A DNA stretch of 64,000 bases from Aurelia coerulea (GCA_039566865.1 CM076959.1:19080501-19144500), one strand, 5' to 3'; positions 21,751-32,404 are shown, counted from the first letter of the stretch. Made by a program: numbers and translations. Notes: generated by a model from the letters alone, not told the origin.

Positions 21751-23103
21751 CTTTGTTTAAGGTTGGCGTAGTGTATAGCACTAGGCTAATTAATGCCAAC
21801 CATTATCAATAAATACCAAAATGCAACCTAAATGTAACCTAAATTTACAATAAAATCTTTACATAATCTACAGTTGCATGAAATATTCCAAAACTTAATT
21901 TCTCTTTTAAAATACTCTACAGATCGGGACTCTTTTATATGCAATGGCAAATCTCGCCAGAGATTCTGCCCCAAAAGAGATTCTGGCAAACATTTACTGA
22001 ACATTTGCTGAACGAAGTATATGGTGAAGGTTGAATCATTTTGGCAACCATTTTGGTCATGTTTGGTCATGTTTAGTAATGTTCAATCGTGTTTGAGTGA
22101 TACTGTCTAAAGTCTTATCCCGACCAAAAATAGTTGAAGAACATACTGTAAATTTTCAGCAAATATTCAGCCATATTGCCATCCCAATGCAGCATCACTG
22201 TGCATGATTTAACAAATTTAAGCGAAATTTGACTGACTGTTTAGTCATTTTGTCTGGAGTGTGGGTGGTAGATGAAGTAAATGGAAGAAAACTACATAAT
22301 AAAACATTTCGAGCTTTCTAGAATTAGAAGGTAATAACTGAGACAAGATCATGACGTAGTTGAGTGGTGAGAAATAAAAATTGACGTGGTATTACAAAAG
22401 ATTTTATGTGTGAAAGACAAAACATTGACGTGGCATTACGAAAGATTCTTATGTGTGAATATATTACTAAAAGTCTACCGCTGGGGTTGTGTTGTGAATC
22501 ATTAAAGGCAAAAGCTCGATTTCAATAGATCGATAATTATCGGATAGGATCTTATTTGGATTGAAAAATTGAATTTCTGAAACAACTTAATTAAATTGAT
22601 TAAAAAGTTCAAGAAATGTCAATTTCGCAGGTGATCTTTTGCAGCTGCTGACGTCACTACTACAAACCCATATAATAATATTAGGATTACGTTGTCGGAG
22701 ATATCCTTGTATTTTTCCGATTAGAAATTTTCATTGCCATTCGACAAAGTTTAAGGACGCTTACCGACTGCACCTTGCTGGATAATACAGCGAATTCAGT
22801 GATTACACACCACGATTAATTCTTACAAGTTTCGGATTACAAAGTTTAGCAGTCATTCAAGCAAAATATAAGGTCCTGCCTGCTGCGCCAGAGAAACCTT
22901 CTGATAAACCATGGAAGCGCTGAATTAAAAAAAGGTTTATGTATGATACATCAAGTTATTCCTGTTCTAATCTATCATTTCGTTCAAGATATATCAACTT
23001 TCTTTCCCTTCTGCGTCTACTTCTCCTGCGAAGGCACCACTTTGATCCCCGGGTGTGGCGGCAGATTGACATGACTTCGAGGGCCCTGGAGCAATTATGC
23101 CAC

Positions 23104-24105
23104 TTAAGTGTGGTGACCGTTCTTCACGGAATAAACTTTCGCAGATTTCCCCAGAAATTTCGAGAACCATCGAAGTTTTTTCCTGCGATAATTTTGTCCA
23201 TAAATAAAGATTGAAAAGAAAACTTTTGATCTGAATCTAGGCAGCTCAAAACTAGGCAGCTCATGGGTCTCTTCATGGGATAAACTCTCGTGGATTTCCC
23301 TACAAATTTCAAGAACCATCAAAGTTTCTTCCTGTGAAAATTTCTCCCATTAAAGTAACATTGGAAGGAAACTTTGATCTGTATCAAGGATTTAGGCAGT
23401 TTTATAGTAGGAACATCTTGGGTCTCTTCGTGGCATAAACTTACAGACTTGTGACTTTTCGTCCCTTATTTCCCTTCTTTGATCTGCTGATATCACTTGG
23501 AAATAGGGACTCATACCATTACTCTTATAAAGTGGGCCCCCTTTAGGCCCATATGGAGTGCTTCCGTATTTACTAATCAAATTGCTAGAATTTAGTTTTC
23601 AACCAATTAGGAGGAGCTATTTAGACAGCTGTTGCTGTTGCATACAAAAAACAGTTGATACGGCCTAGAGTTCTCGTAGCTACGATGGATCTATTTTGTT
23701 TCTACAGAGGAAGCTTACTGCTTGAAAAGTATGTATTTTGCGATGAGTAGATCGGAAAAGCGATATTCTTTGTACTAAAAGTTTGCTTTTCAATATTGAA
23801 GCTCTTTAAACCAGACCTTGAAGCGATTTTGTTGAGTAAACGAGAACTCCCGCTAGTTTAGGCCACTTTGAAACACTTTATAAGAGTAATGGTATGAGTC
23901 CCTATTGAGCAAGTGATATCAGCAAATCAAAGAATGCAGGGAAATTAGGGACGAAAAGTCATAAGTCTAATAAACTTTCGCAGATTCGCCTAGAAGTAAC
24001 GAAAACCATGAAAACTTCTTCCAATGAAAGTTTCTCCCATTAAAATTAAATTGAAAGGAAAACTTTGATGTGCACTTGGGCTTTACGCAGTTTTATAGCA
24101 GGCAG
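23104..24105. repeat. Three-copy repeat, about 160 bp, third copy split by a MITE
   Basis: The units share ATAAACT(T/C)(T/G)CG(C/T)(A/G)GATTTCCC, AACCATC(G/A)AAGTTT, TTTCTCCCATTAAA and AACTTTGATCTG. Copies run about 23127-23245, 23275-23420 and 23970-24105. The last is continuous with 23395-23442 once the hAT-like insertion at 23443-23969 is set aside. Confidence 0.7.
23443..23969. mobile_element. hAT-like MITE with 8-bp target duplication
   Basis: The TIRs are CAGACTTGTGACTTTTCGTC and (right end, reverse complement) TAGACTTATGACTTTTCGTC, extending for about 90 bp through AGGGACTCATACCATTACTC. ATAAACTT is duplicated at 23435-23442 and 23970-23977, the 8-bp length typical of hAT elements. It splits a repeat unit, which confirms insertion. 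Its 527-bp interior is noncoding. Confidence 0.8.
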
Positions 24106-24494
24106 ATTAAATGTTTATGCAAACATAGATGCTAATGAATTGAAAATATATTGAAATAGGTATATTGATGACCTGCATTTGAAAAACACGATGCAAAACA
24201 TTAAAAACAAATACACATGATGTCAAACTGACAGGTGGTCGTATAAACAAAGGTGAATTTCGACAGAAAATGCCGTTTTAATTTGCGTACAAGCAGTTCT
24301 GAATACAAAATGGCATTCAGGTACTATGTGCAAATGGAAATTATATTAAAATCCTTCCTGCGTAGGTTGCTGTTGTGCTCCGTTTCCTTCCTTCTGACGC
24401 TGCTCAGATCAAATCTTCAATATTTCGAAAGAAACAAGTTTCCTAAAATAGCCTTTGTCAGTTTTTTACCTATCGTCTTTGTACCTATGATCTG

Positions 24495-24715
24495 AAAATG
24501 GTTTCAGGAGAAGCTAAGCTTATCGAAGCATTGTCCTGGTTCTTCCTCTCGATGTGACCACGCCCCGTGATTCCTCTAGCCTGTAATCACAGAGAGTTAG
24601 CGACTCTCCTCATTCTACATAGCAGATTTGACAGGCAGGAGACTTGAACTACCAACCCTCAGATTGGCAGTCAAGCGCACCATACCTTGCGAGGGGAGAG
24701 TCTGGAAACCAGCGA
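24495..24715 (-). mobile_element. tRNA-derived SINE, near-complete
   Basis: Read on the minus strand, the head (24640-24710) has TGGTGCGCTTG (A-box-like, one mismatch) and TAGTTCAAGTCTC (B-box-like) with a tRNA-like anticodon arm between (GACTGCCAATC). The body continues to 24500 and is shared with 9838-9965. It is not a functional tRNA because its acceptor and T arms do not close. Confidence 0.65.
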
Positions 24716-24727
24716 TGTTTCTGTGCT

Positions 24728-24815
24728 ATTTTATTCGAAATGTTTGAATGAGCGGCGTTAAAACTTCTGTCATTTTTGTGCAGATTCGAAAATCTGTTAG
24801 ATCTACCTAAAATGC
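24728..24815. mobile_element. Fragment of GACCTTTTAGCTATTC-family MITE
   Basis: GAGCGGCGTTAAAACTTCTG followed by TCATTTTTGTGCAGATTCGA matches the interior of the complete copies at 347-524 and 43300-43476. No TIR remains. Confidence 0.5.
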
Positions 24816-24910
24816 ACAAAAATATCTTTCGATGCAAATTCTGTTGTACAAGTTGATTGATATTACAGCAAGGGCGAATTTTGTCAAATAAAGGACAGTG
24901 GTCTGGTTAA

Positions 24911-25149
24911 AGGCACACTGTCTTGGCGCTGATTTGTTGAATAATATAATAAATCTGAATAGAATTAGGCAAGCTTCAGTAATTTCGCTGTACAGTGAAA
25001 TCAACGAAATGATAACGATCTGACTCCCTTTATCCTCGAAAAAAAGTATGATCTAAGAGCATAAAGGCTTGGTAATTATTCAAAGGCCAGGTCTTTTGTT
25101 AGTGATTTCAACATCATAACTAGCCAATCACAGCCATGACAGTGTGCCT
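24911..25149. mobile_element. AGGCACACTGTC-type TTAA MITE, complete
   Basis: TTAA (24907-24910) precedes AGGCACACTGTCTTGGCGC; the right end AGCCATGACAGTGTGCCT is followed by TCAA (25150-25153), a one-base variant of TTAA. The noncoding body matches 15510-15746. Confidence 0.8.
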
Positions 25150-25153
25150 TCAA

Positions 25154-25469
25154 AGGGGCTCCGTCGTCAAAATGTAAACAAAACGATGATTTTTTGCAGT
25201 TTTTTGAAAGGTGATATCACACAGGATTTTCGAATTTCTTTCAAAATGAAAGTTGCTGTTTAGGCATTCATCATTGTACTTCACTAAGGAACAAACCAAA
25301 CATTCATATCTTTTACGATTGCTCGGATATAAGTGGATTTTTAACGGTCGCTTTTTAGTGGCTTGGGTGAAGCCACCAAACAAACTGCAGAGAACAATGG
25401 ATGAACAATGGATAATGGGCGACACGTGCGAGTTTACGGATTTGTTTACTGTTTGACGACGGAGCCCCT
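25154..25469. mobile_element. AGGGGCTCCGTCGTC-type TTAA MITE, complete
   Basis: The TIRs AGGGGCTCCGTCGTCAAA and TTTGACGACGGAGCCCCT are followed on the right by TTAA (25470-25473). On the left the element abuts the previous MITE, sharing the single TCAA between them. A 125-codon antisense ORF spans it, but the related copy at 1-168 does not keep a conserved frame clearly enough to call it a gene. Confidence 0.8.
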
Positions 25470-25539
25470 TTAAGATAAAACGATTTGGCAGCCTCAAGAA
25501 TAGATCCAGCACCTTCTGTGTAGCCAATAATCATGCTTT

Positions 25540-26160
25540 GCCTTCTCTGTCTATTTTGATTCGATTGAATGCATTCAGAAGTGTGAAATCTATTGTTTTG
25601 AAAGGCACATCATTTCGTCTTCTCGGAACCCTAAACCTTTTGTTTGACAAAATTCGCTTTTGCTTGATATTCGCCTTCATTTCATTGCTCATTCTGAATT
25701 ATTTGGCCACGATATCCCTTCAGCTATTAATACTGCAACAAAATATACAGTTCTATTAATTAACATTGTCTATAAACAAAAAGAAAAACATTGAAAGCTA
25801 ATCGATGCTGTTCTTCCAGGGAGTCGTGTTTGAATGGACCTTTTAGCTCATCAAATGTATTTTTAGTTGTTTTTTAATCGGCTCAAGGTAGGAAACTTCC
25901 TGGTACATACTTCATTCCAGACCTTGAGAGCTGAATAGGAAAATGTTGTTTTGCTATACTCCAGATTGTACCTGGGAATTTGAAGATCTCTGCAGAATGC
26001 CTCTGCAGAAAGTTAAACTGCTTCACGTTATTGATATATAGTTTCTTTATATATATATAAACAGCAAATCATGATTAACTACAAAACAACATCCATTACT
26101 TATATGCCATTCACAGCGGAAAAGACACGCGGTCATCTGGTTCCCACTGTCAATAGCATT
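25540..26160. other. Last part of the Kv1 intron, nothing supported
   Basis: AT-rich, including a short (TA)n run near 26043. A 73-codon ORF at 25538-25759 rich in Leu/Ile/Phe is attributed to base composition. Confidence 0.4.
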
Positions 26161-26218
26161 TACATTTCTCTAATAATCAACATGTGCGTTTCATAATAGT
26201 TTATATGTTTTCTTTTAG

Positions 26219-26555
26219 CGAAAATGAAATTCGAGCAGCAGAGGCAAACAAAAAAGACAAATCAAAGCAACAAGCTGAGAAGAAAGAACGAGAAGAACGA
26301 GAGGAAAGAGAAGCGAAAGAGATGGAGGGAAAACGGTTGCTGGACGACAAAAATAATAGACTGGACCAAAATGGCGACATGAATGGACCAAGTTTACATT
26401 CCAATGAAAATGAATATGTGGACAACACGCAGAACGATACAAAATTATCAAAAAGAAATGTGGTCGTGAAATCTAATTCGATTCCTGATGTGCACTTACA
26501 AATAGATGACACTTCCTCATCTGACAACAAATTCCAATTTGAAACTGGCGTGTAA
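26219..26555 (+). CDS. Kv1 channel, terminal exon (charged tail and PDZ ligand)
   Basis: Joined to the exon at 11118-12405 this restores an unbroken frame (…YHR-ENEIRAAEANKKDK…) and a 523-residue protein if translation starts at 11171. The 112 residues here form the cytoplasmic C-terminus: a highly charged K/E/R stretch (KQQAEKKEREEREEREAKEM), likely helical or coiled, then a polar N/S/D-rich region. The chain ends ETGV, a class I PDZ ligand of the S/T-X-V type; vertebrate Kv1 channels end similarly and bind PSD-95-type scaffolds. The stop is TAA at 26553-26555. The long antisense ORF here (26201-26530) is a shadow of this coding exon. Confidence 0.9.
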
Positions 26556-26574
26556 TTACAACCAACATAATGTT

Positions 26575-26770
26575 ATCACGTGATACTTTGGCACAAATGT
26601 CATAATGGCACAAATGTCGTAGTGGCACAAATGTCGTATTATGAACCAAATGTCGTAATGGCACAAATGTCCTAGTGGCACAAATGTCGTATTATGTACC
26701 AAACGTCATTATGGTACGAAAATATCATAATATGGACCAAAAGTCATAATGGCACAAATTTCATAATATG
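26575..26770. repeat. Minisatellite in the presumed Kv1 3' UTR
   Basis: A unit around GGCACAAATGTCGTA(G/A)T, 16-20 bp long, repeats about ten times, with variants GAACCAAATGTCGTAAT and GGTACGAAAATATCATAAT, starting about 20 bp after the stop codon. Whether it lies in the mature mRNA depends on an unseen polyadenylation site. Confidence 0.85.
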
Positions 26771-26789
26771 AACGAAACAAAGAGTGCCA

Positions 26790-28100
26790 CCAGAGAGCAC
26801 ACTCTCTCTCTCAGGACAAATGCCACGCAGTTACGTCAAGTAGTTTTAGATACCTTACAAGGATAATTGTTTTTCGCAAAGTCGTATGAGACTTTCAATT
26901 TAACTGTATGCGATTTTGTGGTACACATAAAAAGAGACTAAAGTTTTTTTAATCTTTGGTTATTTTGCAAAGGCGACAACACTTCATAGAATGAAGAATA
27001 TACCAAAGTTTCAGAGATAGAAGGTCAACAGCTCACTGGGAGGAAAAAGAATGGCCTATCATGCTGTTCAAGGAATGATTGATCAAAGATCACGACGGAA
27101 GTTGCCCAAGAAAGATTATACGGGAACGGAAGCACTACTTTCATGGATGATTCAATGCACCAATCATAATTACATTGATTCATGTTGATTACAACTATTA
27201 TGATTTCGTTGATGGATCAAAGATCAAATTGTAATGGACGATTGTCATGGAAAGATTTTCCAAGAAAGATTATGCAGGAACAGAAGAAATGATGATTCGA
27301 TATACCTATCATGATTACGTTGATTCATATTGATTACGACCATGATAATTCCGCTGATCGATCACAAAATTGACGCAATTCATAATATTCTGATGCGATA
27401 TGAAACCCAATTTCGTGGAATCGATTATGGAATAACCAAAGTTTGCAGTCGAACAACCGACTATCAATTCTCATTTTACGGCTGGTATAGCGAAATGCAA
27501 CAGCACGAATTTTCTTGAAATGGTATGATATCAGCTCGCCGCTTGCAATGGCAATTACTGAACCTCGTAGCAGAAGCGTAACAAAACAACAAAACTCCTT
27601 ACAATACTACATTCAATTTGAATGGCAAGAATAGCTCGATTTTCAAAGACCTGGTGGGAATAGATTATGCAACAATAACGTAACAAATATCGTCAAATGG
27701 TATAATTAATTGGGAATGGAACAAACCAATTTGTTTGCAATGCCACAACCAACTTTGAATCGTTAGAATAGCTCGCATTTCCTGAGCTGGCAATACAGAA
27801 TCTGGCAACCGTTACCTAACCTATATCGTGTAATACTACAAGTAATTTTTGATCGTCAAAATGGATTCCTATCACTGAAACTTGTGCGTGAAATATCACA
27901 ATTAATTTTGAATCACAACATCGCGATTGGTGGAGCTCGAATAAGGGGAAAACGAGCAGATATTGAAGGGTCTTTTGGGCTGTGAATGCGGAATAGAAGA
28001 GCCTGTTGCTTACAAAATCAAGATTAAAAGATTGTAAATAAAAGGTTTTGAATTTACATAACAATCATATTAAAATATGACCATGGAATGAAGGAAATAC
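26790..28100. other. Downstream region with degenerate repeats, no gene
   Basis: Around 27085-27370 an approximately 130-140-bp unit repeats about twice (CCAAGAAAGATTAT, GGAACAGAAG, CATAATTACATTGATTCAT and CATGATTACGTTGATTCAT). Around 27540-27930 weaker similarity recurs (GGCAATTACTGAAC-like blocks). AATAAA occurs near 28037 but cannot be tied to a transcript. ORFs of 62-82 codons are not supported. Confidence 0.45.
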
Positions 28101-28107
28101 AAATTAA

Positions 28108-28445
28108 AGACCCTCTGCTAACCATTAGGCTTTGCGCGCCACACATGACAAAAACAACACAAACACAAGGTAAGCAATGGCGGTGGTAAATGTTTACGGT
28201 TCTCATATCAGGCTCGACGAGCAGGACACGAAGAACAGATCACTCTGCTTTCCTCTGGGATTCTTAGACGACACATTTTCTTCTCTGTATCCATTGTAAT
28301 TTTACTTTTCACTCGTTATGGAAGGAGCGCTCTAAAAGCAAAACACTGTCCTAGCATCGCAGACTTTCTGATAATCTGAAAGTCCTTTCACAGTGCATCA
28401 TGGGACAGCAACAGCGCGCAAGGCCTCATGGTTAGCAAAGGGTCT
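28108..28445. mobile_element. AGACCCTCTGCTAACC-type TTAA MITE
   Basis: The 36-bp TIRs start AGACCCTCTGCTAACCATTA and end TGGTTAGCAAAGGGTCT, flanked by TTAA at 28104-28107 and 28446-28449. The 338-bp interior is noncoding. It is a fourth TTAA-flanked family in this window, with TIRs unlike the other three. Confidence 0.83.
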
Positions 28446-28661
28446 TTAAGTATGATGCAAAAGTAAGTTTGAACCGAATTTAAAGACCATGTTTACACTA
28501 TAGCAGTACAGTTTTGATCCGTCACAAAGTTGTCAAGAGTGCTTACTGAACAAGATCATTCAATGGCTAGAAGGAACAAAAGCGTTCCAGATTAGCAGAA
28601 ACCGTGTAAACGAGAGGAACAAGGACAGATTTTGTAAGATAATAGCATGAGTTGCTTTTGA

Positions 28662-29153
28662 TTGACACCAGAATTCAAAGCGATTAGCGATCGAAGATAA
28701 AAGGGGGTTCTCTCAACCAGTAATTCAAACACGCAAAACCGCAAAAGGTAGCTAGCTCACTCGTTCTGCATTCCAGAAATTGTTTTTAAGAGCAAACATG
28801 GGCATAGATCGAAAGAAGCATATATCTACATATCTGCCTCGGGTATTCAATTTGTTTGGTTCAAAAGCCGTTTGGGAGGCGATTCAATTCTCCTATTTTT
28901 TGGGTGTAATTAAAACACTTACTGCTCAGCTTTTGAACCAAAGAAATAAAATGTCCAAGGTAGATGTGTAGATATATCCTTCTTCTTTCGATACAAGCTC
29001 CTGTTTGCTCTTGAAAAAAATTTCTAGAATGCACAACGAGCGAAGTAGCTATATGGGTTTCAGAGAAACTTTTGCGGCTTTGTTTGTTTCGAATTACTGG
29101 CTGAAGGAATTTCCTTTGTCAGCAATCGCTAATCGCTTTCGATTTAGGTGTCA
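28662..29153. mobile_element. Foldback MITE, TTCTCTCAACC family, copy 2 (most complete)
   Basis: The arms start TTGACACC/TGACACC and run through AAAGCGATTAGCGATC, GTTCTCTCAACCAGTAATTC and CGCAAAAG, mirrored at 29070-29153. An inner pair joins AGCTAGCTCACTCGTTCTGC and TGTTTTTAAGAGCAAAC with their complements. The loop includes an ORF (28780-28971) whose last 23 codons, FLGVIKTLTAQLLNQRNKMS plus xxDV, are conserved in the copy at 47 kb. Confidence 0.75.
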
Positions 29154-29589
29154 ACAAAAGGAACTCAATTGAAAGAATCATTCAAATTTTGCTGTCGTGA
29201 ATGTTGATTTCTGGAGTATCGAGAAAAATAGCTTCAGTAAAAAAATAGAGAAAATTCACCCTGCAAGTTCAGATTTTTACTGTACCCTGAATCTCAAATA
29301 AAATTCCCTTCTATTGAAACCTTTAGCTAAGATGCAAAATGCTTGTTCCTGATTTTCGATGTAGACTAACCAAGATTAAGAGTGCAGCACGAAGTAACAG
29401 ACTCTTTGCTTTAATTATGAGGTTACAAAGAAATTGGTTCCAAACAGTCAGGAAAGGAAAAATATTTTGTTGTCCCAGCAATGCAATCCGTTGACAGGAA
29501 ATTTTACTTGCAGAAAACTGAGCTAAACATTAAGTGTTTTTCGTTCTAAAAATTCAATGTTTCAAATAGGATGTGCATAGAATTCAAAT

Positions 29590-30165
29590 CTAGTGACATT
29601 GGATGGCTTGTCTTTTCAAAAGAAGAAATAGTCAAAATGGACATTTTAAAGGCAGAAATGCGATCTTTTAAAAAATTACGCAAAACTGAATTGTTCCCTT
29701 TGCAAAGATGTATCAAACAGGCAGAGAGAATTTCTAACCACGTTTGTATGATCTCAATCAAGTGGCATTTCAGGGCTGGTTTTGCAGAGGAATTAGTAAA
29801 AATTGGAAATTTAACAACAGAAAGTTATCCTGAAGAAAATTCCTCTACAGTGCAATTGTTTACTTTGTGAAAATTAATCGCAAAGGTTGGACCAAATTTA
29901 AAAGCCTCATAAACCACGTTTACAGAATGTTAATCTGACGACTGGTTTTTTGCAGAGGAATTAGTAAAAATGGGAAACTTAACAACAGGAACGTTATCTT
30001 GAAGAAAATTTCTCTACACAGCAGTTGTTTACTTTGCAAAAATAAATCACACAGGCAGACTAAATTTCAATACCTCATAAACCACGTTTACTCAATTTTA
30101 ATCTGATGGCATTCAGAAGCTGGTTTTTGCAGAGGAACAGGTCAAAATTGGACATGTTTTGAAAT
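29590..30165. repeat. Tandem repeat, 168-177-bp unit, about 3.5 copies
   Basis: TGCAGAGGAATTAGTAAAAA occurs at 29783 and 29951 and, diverged, at 30128; GAAGAAATAGTCAAAATGGA near 29622 is an older relative. Other shared blocks are CATAAACCACGTTTAC and TGTTTACTTTG. A 99-codon ORF at 29571-29870 spans the first units and is broken in the others. Confidence 0.8.
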
Positions 30166-30169
30166 ATTT

Positions 30170-31060
30170 CATGTCAAGTTTATCAATGAAATCTTCAGAA
30201 TGAATTGAGATCTGCCAAAACCACAGAATAAGATTTTAGGGGATTTGGACCACATGGAGAGCAACATTAAAACCAAAATGTTCAAAAGAAACCATTGAAA
30301 AGAAAATAAAACAGCTATATTGCAGATTTTGATTGAAATGTTAAACAAGCAAAACTGCTTGTTCTCTTGCAACAAATTTCATGAGAATTAAACGGTGGTA
30401 AATTTGTGAAAGACGTTTGAGCTTGAAATTTGAAGAAAAAGACTTTCTTGTGTCAAACCAAGGCAATGATAATAATAAAGCCTCTTCCGACCAGCCAACT
30501 ATCAAATAAAATATTATTTGGAATGTTTTCATTTAATGACATGGCCTTAACAAAGTCGCATGAAAATTTCTTCTGAGTTCCATACACAATGATAACCTTT
30601 GTATCATTTCAAAATATTTACGTTGCTTTATAGATGTATGGCTGACAAGTCTTGCACATATTAAAATGATGTTTCTGCCTTAGAATTCCTGTTTACAAAA
30701 ATTTACAACTTCCGCATGACTCAACAATTCTTATCATTGTTCTTGTCGTGTTAATGTGTGCAAGGCCTGAACTATAATCCACCAACTATTTGGACATTTT
30801 TGGGACACCTAGTGTTCAATATTCCCCCTAGTATCTAAATATCATGCTCTTTCATATGTTAAGGTATCTTATTTTTACATGAATTTGGGTTCATAACCAT
30901 CCAAAGAATTCTTTAGAATTTTGAAGTCTTGTTCTGATAAGAATCTTAAGAGGCAGTACATGAAAGATCATTAAAAAAGGTTTTTTTCAAACAAGAATTC
31001 TTGAGAATCGTTAAATTTTCTCATAAATTCCCCTAAAGAATGATGCCTCATGGTCTGTAC
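30170..31060. other. Intergenic, one short dispersed fragment
   Basis: At 30720-30780, CTCAACAATTCTTATCATTG followed by GTTAATGTGTGCAAGGCCT is a diverged copy of the flank of the palindromic element at 12945-13365. Nothing else is supported. Confidence 0.4.
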
Positions 31061-31068
31061 TGTAGCAT

Positions 31069-31386
31069 CCTGTACAGAAATACAAGGCTAAACTTGGCCT
31101 TGTACAGGCCAAGTTTTAGCAGGCCAAGTTTTAGCCTTGTAGAGGGGATTATGACCTTGTTATGACCTTGTACTAACCTTGGAAGAAAATTACAAGGCTA
31201 TCAGTAACATTCCAAGCTCCAACCAGTCTAACACAAGGTTTCCACAAGGCTTCTACAAGGCTAATTAGCATTTTTCAAGCCATTTACAAGGTTACAGCAA
31301 GGCTATTCCAGGCTATAACAAGGTTACAAGGCCATAACTACAAGGCTTGTACATGGCTATTACATGGCCTTGTATTTTCGTACAGG
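31069..31386. mobile_element. MITE with CAAGG-rich interior
   Basis: The ends CCTGTACAGAAATACAAGGC and GCCTTGTATTTTCGTACAGG form a TIR. The 318-bp interior is built from repeated ACAAGGCTA / TAGCCTTGT words, in TAGCCTTGT orientation in the left third and ACAAGGCTA in the rest. No target duplication could be assigned. Confidence 0.7.
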
Positions 31387-31846
31387 AATTGTACCATAAT
31401 ATAGTAGCTAAAGTGAAACTTGATGCTGGCAATGCAACGACTGACTTCGTTAGAAAATTCACCTCAAGTATCATATCAATAAAATAATGTTTAAAGTGAA
31501 GTTAATTTTGCATGAAGTAGTCTGAGTAAAAGCATCAATATTCAAGCTTTATTACTCAGTAATTAGATTTGAATAGGCTTTGTTAGTAAGAAGCTAAACA
31601 ATGAAAGTTTTGCCAGCAGCAGAACAGTAATCACTAAGTATGCTTTTTGTAGAATTTTATTTTCAAAGCTGTCAAAGGAGTATTGCACGTAACAATTGTT
31701 CTTGATGAATAAATGAGAATGTAAAATTTGTTTATTTCAGCAGTTTTTAGATTTTCAACAACTTAAACCTCAACTAAAACTGGTCTTCTTTTTTGCATTC
31801 TATCGCTGTGCAGCAGAATCATATATTCTTGCTCAATAGATAATTG

Positions 31847-31972
31847 TGGAAAAGATGGTGCCAAGGGGCATTTGATCAAGATGCATTGCATTGGAATCAA
31901 CGGGGATTCTATAGAAATCATTGACTACAATGTATCTTGATCAAATGCCCCTTGGTGATATCTTTTCAATAA
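31847..31972. mobile_element. Short palindromic MITE (GATGGTGCCAAGGGGCATTT)
   Basis: TGGAAAAGATGGTGCCAAGG, GGCATTTGATCAAGAT and GCATTG are mirrored at 31930-31972 (ATCTTGATCAAATGCCCCTT, then TATCTTTTC). The central loop is about 40 bp. The organisation and the words AAGATGGTG and CAAGATGCATTGC recur at 36208-36368, so the two appear related. Confidence 0.7.
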
Positions 31973-32087
31973 TCAACCTTTTCAAGATAAGAGGCGCCAA
32001 AGTGGAAATCTTTTGTTCTTTGAGACTGCATTTTTTAGGCTAAAATCTCGCTCTGCGTACAAAGTTTAGCACTGAAGCAAATTTTCA

Positions 32088-32278
32088 CATTCATACCTGT
32101 CTTCATTTCAAAATTCTGGCAATATAAAGAATTCAAATCATGAGAGTTTTGACCGTGAAAACAAAATCAAAGTTTGGGCAAATTTTCGTCCAAATTTTTA
32201 TTTCATCGTCCAGGCTCTTATGAATCTATATTCTTTATATTGCCATGATTTTGAAACGCAGACAAGTATATGAACGTG
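32088..32278. repeat. Inverted repeat, about 50-bp arms
   Basis: CATTCATACCTGTCTTCATT, TCAAAATTCTGGCAATATAA and AGAATTCA (32088-32138) pair with 32222-32277. The roughly 80-bp spacer is not repetitive. It is probably another small foldback element. Confidence 0.65.
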
Positions 32279-32311
32279 AAAAGTTGTTTCAGTTGAATGA
32301 AACGAAATGTT

Positions 32312-32404
32312 GGAATGGCGGATCCAGGAAATAGCGGATCTCTCTCAAGCTCTCTTGACGGAATGTTGGAATGGCGGATCCAGGAAATGGCGGATCCAGG
32401 AACT
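32312..32404. repeat. Short direct repeats of GGAATGGCGGATCCAGGAAA
   Basis: The 20-bp word occurs at about 32312 and 32365, with a further GGCGGATCCAGGAAC at about 32388. Confidence 0.8.

Larger units (their letters stand above)
12406..26218 (+). other. 13.8-kb intron of the Kv1 gene
   Basis: The donor is GTGAG at 12406 and the acceptor TTTTCTTTTAG ends at 26218. Joining CG with the following C restores an Arg codon, giving ...FNYFYHR-ENEIRAAEA in frame. The intron interrupts just after S6, at the start of the cytoplasmic tail. It is filled with minisatellites, MITEs, SINE and retrotransposon debris listed separately. Remaining stretches (about 15750-17780, 19230-20560, 20800-21710 and 21760-23090) show no supportable gene. 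They hold only short weak repeats, such as a doubled AATGAAACTGATCACATG at 16690-16727, a degenerate two- to three-fold repeat at about 19310-19700, another at about 20290-20565, and a doubled GACGTGG(T/C)ATTAC at about 22383-22460. Confidence 0.85.

Noticed and set aside
24640..24710. Functional tRNA gene on the minus strand
   Set aside because: A and B boxes are degenerate, arms do not close, and it is joined to a repeated SINE body.
25150..25527. 125-codon antisense ORF
   Set aside because: Lies almost entirely within a TTAA MITE; the related copy at 1-168 does not support a conserved protein.
26201..26530. 109-codon minus-strand ORF rich in Ser/Leu
   Set aside because: Exact shadow of the Kv1 terminal exon.
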